Positions 6,605 through 9,598 of a stretch of DNA of 9,598 nt are shown here, piece by piece (position 1 is the first letter of the stretch; each line of letters opens with the position of its first letter). Made by a program: the position numbers and the translations under genes. Under the pieces are notes generated by a model, which saw only the letters and a program-made list of their open reading frames with translations, was not told the DNA's origin and searched no databases. Origin of the DNA: an uncultured Micrococcales bacterium (GTDB taxonomy: Bacteria > Actinomycetota > Actinomycetes > Actinomycetales > Microbacteriaceae); NCBI GenBank assembly GCA_903853515.1, contig CAINTU010000057.1, positions 1 to 9,598 of the forward strand, read 5' to 3'.

Positions 6605-8503
6605 TTGGCCGGTCGCATCAGCCCCCAAGATATCGACGCCATCAAGTCGCGCGCAAACATCGCAGATGTTATTGGTGACTATGTTCAACTAAAGTCGGCA
6701 AGCGTTGGTTCACTTAAGGGGCTCTGCCCGTTTCACGACGAGAAATCACCATCGTTCAATGTTCGCCCGGCCCAAGGTTTCTATAACTGCTTCGGCTGTG
6801 GCGAAGGCGGCGACGTCTATAAGTTTCTGCAAAAAATTGATTCACTTAGTTTTTATGAGGCCGTAGAAAAGCTCGCTTCTCGAATCGGCTACACGATCAC
6901 CTATGTGCAGGGTTCAGCGCCAAACAGTGACGGCATCAACCGTGCACGAATCCTCGAAGCCAATGCGGCGGCGGCAGCGTGGTTTCAATCAGAGCTCTCA
7001 AGCGCAGAGGCAGAAACCGGTCGAGCTTTCTTGGCCGGCCGGGGTTTCGATAAGGCCGCTGCCGAACTGTTCTCGATTGGCTATGCGCCTAAGGGTTGGT
7101 CTGGCCTCTTAGACGTGCTCAAGCTCCAGGGTTTCAACGAGGCTGAACTTATCAAAGCTGACCTTGCTGTTGCCGGCCAGCGGGGGGTCTATGACAAGTT
7201 TCGCGGTCGTCTTATTTGGCCTATTCGCGATACCTCTGGTGCCACGATCGGTTTTGGTGCGCGAAAGCTTTATGACGACGATCAGGGGCCAAAGTATTTG
7301 AACTCTTCAGAGACGCAAGTCTATCACAAATCCCAGGTGCTCTATGGCGTTGACTTAGCCAAACGTGACATCGCAAAAAGGCGACAAGTCGTTGTCGTCG
7401 AAGGCTACACCGATGTTATGGCTTGCCATCTTGCTGGCATCACCACAGCTGTTGCAACCTGCGGTACCGCTTTTGGTGACGATCACATAAGACGCATCAA
7501 CCAAATGTTTGGCACTTCAAGCGATGGCCCGGCAGAGGTGATTTTCACTTTTGATCCTGATGCTGCTGGGCAAAAGGCTGCTATGCGCGCCTTTGAAGAC
7601 AGCACCAAGTTCATCGCCTCAACTTTCGTCGCCAAAGGGCCAGATGGCCTAGACCCGTGTGATCTGCGCATGGCAAAAGGCGATTCGGCTGTTGTTCAGA
7701 TGGTTGCCGATCGCCGGCCGATTTATGAATTCGCCCTTTCGCAAAAGATTGCGGGCCATGACCTATCTAGTTATGCGGGGCGCATCGCAGCGGCCAGGGC
7801 GGCCGTTGGCGTTTTGGTTCGCATCACCGACCTTGGCGCTCGCAATCAATACTTGCGTCAACTTTCAGAGATGATTTCGATAGCACCTGCCGAAATCGAA
7901 CCACTTGTTGCTGCCGAGTTGCAACGCAAACGTGCCGCCGATGTCACCGCGGCCAGACGCGGCGAGAACACCTTCACGCCTGCCGAGCAAATGCCGCCAG
8001 AGCCAGATGATCACGTCGAATTTGAAGAATTCATCGTGCCAAACGGCAATGACCCGGCAACCAGGTTCGAACTGCGTACCCTCGAAGCGCTAGTTCAGGT
8101 GCCGCAAGCGTTCGAGACAGAACTTGCCACCAGAGTGTTGAACGGCCTGTTCGGCCAGCCATCCTTGGTCATGATCGCACACGCAGCGGCGCAGAGCATG
8201 GCTGCCTTTGCTGCGACCAACTGGGTTGCCACGATTGCTGCAAACACTCCGCCGCCACTGCACGATCTTTTGCGCTCACTGCTATTTGCCAAGCTGCCTG
8301 TTGCCACAGAAGATGACCTCATGGCCTATGGCAAACAGATTGCTGCTGCCTGTCAAGAGAAGTTGCTGGCTCGCGATAAAGCCGCTCTAATTGCAGCCCT
8401 AGCAAACATCTCAATTGAGACCCACGCCGAAGCGCACTCACAGATTCAACAGCAGCTGGTCGAGATTGAAAACCAAAGGCGCGCACTGAAAGATTCGCTA
8501 TGA
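6605..8503 (+). CDS. dnaG: DNA primase DnaG
   Basis: DnaG makes the RNA primers for Okazaki fragments and works with the replicative helicase DnaB. The 632-residue product shows all three parts. The N-terminal CHC2 zinc domain has C41, H44, C62 and C65. The RNA polymerase core runs from about residue 115 to 430, with DKFRGRLIWPI, PKYLNSSET, the toprim glutamate E266 in VVVEGYTD, and D317/D319 in FDPDAAGQKAA. The C-terminal domain (about 485-632), reached through an acidic linker, should bind DnaB and is least conserved. The TTG start immediately follows the dgt TAG and gives MAGRISPQDIDAIKSRANIADVIGDYV, the usual actinobacterial DnaG beginning. Only a weak GGA precedes it, so reinitiation after dgt is likely. 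The 3' end overlaps the next gene at ATGA. Confidence 0.96.
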   Translation: MAGRISPQDIDAIKSRANIADVIGDYVQLKSASVGSLKGLCPFHDEKSPSFNVRPAQGFYNCFGCGEGGDVYKFLQKIDSLSFYEAVEKLASRIGYTITYVQGSAPNSDGINRARILEANAAAAAWFQSELSSAEAETGRAFLAGRGFDKAAAELFSIGYAPKGWSGLLDVLKLQGFNEAELIKADLAVAGQRGVYDKFRGRLIWPIRDTSGATIGFGARKLYDDDQGPKYLNSSETQVYHKSQVLYGVDLAKRDIAKRRQVVVVEGYTDVMACHLAGITTAVATCGTAFGDDHIRRINQMFGTSSDGPAEVIFTFDPDAAGQKAAMRAFEDSTKFIASTFVAKGPDGLDPCDLRMAKGDSAVVQMVADRRPIYEFALSQKIAGHDLSSYAGRIAAARAAVGVLVRITDLGARNQYLRQLSEMISIAPAEIEPLVAAELQRKRAADVTAARRGENTFTPAEQMPPEPDDHVEFEEFIVPNGNDPATRFELRTLEALVQVPQAFETELATRVLNGLFGQPSLVMIAHAAAQSMAAFAATNWVATIAANTPPPLHDLLRSLLFAKLPVATEDDLMAYGKQIAAACQEKLLARDKAALIAALANISIETHAEAHSQIQQQLVEIENQRRALKDSL

Positions 8504-9417
8504 CAATCGATAAAACTAAAGTGGCCATCGAGCCGAAATCTTTTGCGGCTTATGAAGATGCAGTCGCTGCTGCTGGTTGCCAAGTTTCATCGCTAGATGA
8601 AAGCGTCGGAGCACTGATCTGGACTGACTATGCCAACCCGCAAGCATTGGCCGATGCGCTTGAGGCTAACCCACAGCTCGAGTTCGTGCAGCTGCCGTTC
8701 GCCGGCGTCGACGCCTTTAAGGCGATTTTGCAAAAGAGCGTCAGATTTGCAAGCGCGAAGGGTTCATATAGAGAACCAGTAGCCGAGCACGCTTTGATGC
8801 TCGCTATGGCTCTCGGGCGAATATTGCCCGAGCGAGTTCGCGCGAGCACGTGGGGTCGCAAATTCGCGGCTTCGCTTTATGACGCCAAGGTCACCATCGT
8901 TGGTGGCGGTGGCATCACAGAAGAGCTGATCAAACTTTTGACCCCTTTCAGATCTGAAATCACGGTGGTGCGCAATCGCCCAATTGGGCTAGCCGGGGCA
9001 AAGGTTGTCACACTAGATCAAATCGATACTGCACTAGAGTTAGCAGAATTCGTGATTCTGGCATGCGCGCTTACCGATTCGACCGAGAATCTGTTTGATG
9101 CGAGGCGCCTGGCAAAAATGCAGCCGAATGCTTACCTAGTGAATATATCCCGCGGGGCGGTGGTCAATACCGAAGATTTGGTCGCGGCACTTGCCAATAA
9201 TGTGATTGCCGGGGCAGCCCTTGATGTTACGAACCCTGAGCCGTTGCCCGATAACCATCCGCTGTTTGGGTTGCAAAACTGCATCATTACGCCGCACACA
9301 GCCGATACCAACGCGCAAGTAATCAGGCTGTTCTCAATCCGAATCAAAGAGAACTTGGCTGCCTATCAGGGTAAAGGCGAGTGGGTTGGCCTAGTCGATA
9401 AGGCCCTTGGATACTAG
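8500..9417 (+). CDS. D-isomer-specific 2-hydroxyacid dehydrogenase family protein
   Basis: Members of this family interconvert 2-keto acids and D-2-hydroxyacids with NAD(P)H. The natural substrate here is unknown; glyoxylate/hydroxypyruvate or a similar keto acid is possible. The 305-residue protein has the catalytic triad: R218 in NISRGAVVN, E247 in DVTNPEPLP and H266 in ITPHTAD. The Rossmann loop reads VTIVGGGGITEELI (131-144), with T140 where the third glycine of GxGxxG normally sits. After strand two, TVVRNR offers R158 and R160 where NAD-specific enzymes have an aspartate, hinting at NADPH. The N-terminal substrate domain is shorter than in long members such as SerA, and there is no ACT domain. 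The ATG overlaps the dnaG stop, and a weak GAAAGA lies six bases upstream. A terminator follows about 50 bp after the stop, making it the last gene of the run. Confidence 0.9.
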   Translation: MTIDKTKVAIEPKSFAAYEDAVAAAGCQVSSLDESVGALIWTDYANPQALADALEANPQLEFVQLPFAGVDAFKAILQKSVRFASAKGSYREPVAEHALMLAMALGRILPERVRASTWGRKFAASLYDAKVTIVGGGGITEELIKLLTPFRSEITVVRNRPIGLAGAKVVTLDQIDTALELAEFVILACALTDSTENLFDARRLAKMQPNAYLVNISRGAVVNTEDLVAALANNVIAGAALDVTNPEPLPDNHPLFGLQNCIITPHTADTNAQVIRLFSIRIKENLAAYQGKGEWVGLVDKALGY

Positions 9418-9466
9418 CTGCTCGCCCTTTAGCGTCGGCCAAAACTTCGTTGCTCTAGCGATTTAT

Positions 9467-9496
9467 GCCATCGGGCTTCGCGCCTCTGGCTTTTTT
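9467..9496 (+). terminator. Intrinsic terminator after the dehydrogenase gene
   Basis: GCCA (9467-9470) pairs with TGGC (9487-9490), and GGGC (9473-9476) pairs with GCCT (9482-9485, one G-T pair). The loop is TTCGC, with a small asymmetric bulge between the two helices. Six T residues follow at 9491-9496. It fits the end of the glyS-to-dehydrogenase run and separates it from the tRNA gene. Confidence 0.7.
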
Positions 9497-9504
9497 GATA
9501 AAGT
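9496..9504 (+). promoter_or_regulatory. Candidate extended -10 promoter for tRNA-Asn
   Basis: TGATAAAGT reads as a TGn extension followed by TAAAGT, which fits the actinobacterial TAnnnT -10 pattern. It begins on the last T of the terminator. A start about seven bases downstream would give a leader of roughly 16 nt before the tRNA. No -35 is evident. This is the best candidate in the short gap but is unproven. Confidence 0.3.
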
Positions 9505-9526
9505 AATCAGGTTGCTTAGGCAGCAT

Positions 9527-9598
9527 TCCTCGGTAGCTCAATTGGCAGAGCAATCGGCTGTTAACCGATAGGTTCTTGGTTCGAGTCCAAGCCGGGGA
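9527..9598 (+). tRNA. tRNA-Asn (anticodon GTT), discriminator base cut off by window end
   Basis: The full cloverleaf up to position 72 can be drawn. The acceptor arms TCCTCGG (9527-9533) and CCGGGGA (9592-9598) pair with one T-G wobble at pair 4-69. The D-stem is GCTC/GAGC, the anticodon stem ATCGG/CCGAT encloses CTGTTAA with GTT at 9560-9562, and the T-stem CTTGG/CCAAG encloses TTCGAGT. The variable loop is five bases. Base 73 and any encoded CCA lie beyond the window. GTT reads AAC and AAT codons for asparagine. Confidence 0.96.

Noticed and set aside
6200..6688. Open frame of 162 codons on the minus strand across the dgt/dnaG junction
   Set aside because: Both genes on the plus strand are unmistakable, and this frame has no recognisable domain, so it is a shadow.
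9418..9466. Possible small gene between the dehydrogenase stop and the terminator
   Set aside because: The stretch is under 50 bases, with no start having a ribosome-binding site and a usable frame.
1..9598. Defence system, CRISPR array, insertion sequence or phage remnants
   Set aside because: Every protein gene is a recognised core or metabolic enzyme, all on one strand with uniform composition, and no direct-repeat array or transposase is present.

Overview
The window is a dense, one-directional stretch of bacterial chromosome. Every gene I can support is on the + strand. The order is leuA (5' end cut off by the window edge), recO, uppS, glyS, dusB, dgt, dnaG, a D-2-hydroxyacid dehydrogenase, then an intrinsic terminator and a tRNA-Asn gene. 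I see no mobile element, CRISPR array, phage gene or pseudogene.

The organism looks like an actinobacterium, most likely of the Microbacteriaceae type. The recO-uppS-glyS-dgt-dnaG order is a compacted form of the arrangement I recall from Mycobacterium and other Actinobacteria. Several proteins carry actinobacterial sequence flavours: single-chain GlyRS, DnaG beginning MAGRI, and the FDPDAAG form of the toprim motif. The moderate, mid-50s-looking GC content and the tiny gaps would suit a streamlined aquatic lineage such as the Rhodoluna/Aquiluna group. That last placement is inference from style, not from any search.

Layout: 1-1175 is leucine biosynthesis (leuA). After a 42-bp gap, 1218-2722 holds recO and uppS, joined by a GTGA overlap. 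After a 58-bp gap, 2781-9417 is a run of five genes with almost no spacing: glyS/dusB 3 nt apart, dusB/dgt overlapping at ATGA, dgt/dnaG with no gap, and dnaG/dehydrogenase overlapping at ATGA. A stem-loop followed by six T residues at 9467-9496 ends the run. A tRNA-Asn gene fills the last 72 bases, with its discriminator base beyond the edge.

The genes serve core growth functions: recombinational repair (RecO), the lipid carrier for cell-wall synthesis (UppS), tRNA charging and modification (GlyRS, DusB), dNTP pool control (Dgt) and replication priming (DnaG). They are probably co-transcribed from one or two promoters.

This is mostly ordinary core genome, and I did not find an undescribed system. 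The points worth a second look are small. Two gene junctions (glyS/dusB and dgt/dnaG) are in the same reading frame, with TTG starts directly after the stop. recO has a start with no ribosome-binding site but a -10-like hexamer at leaderless spacing. Short perfect inverted repeats span the leuA and uppS stop codons. The dehydrogenase has an altered Rossmann glycine motif.
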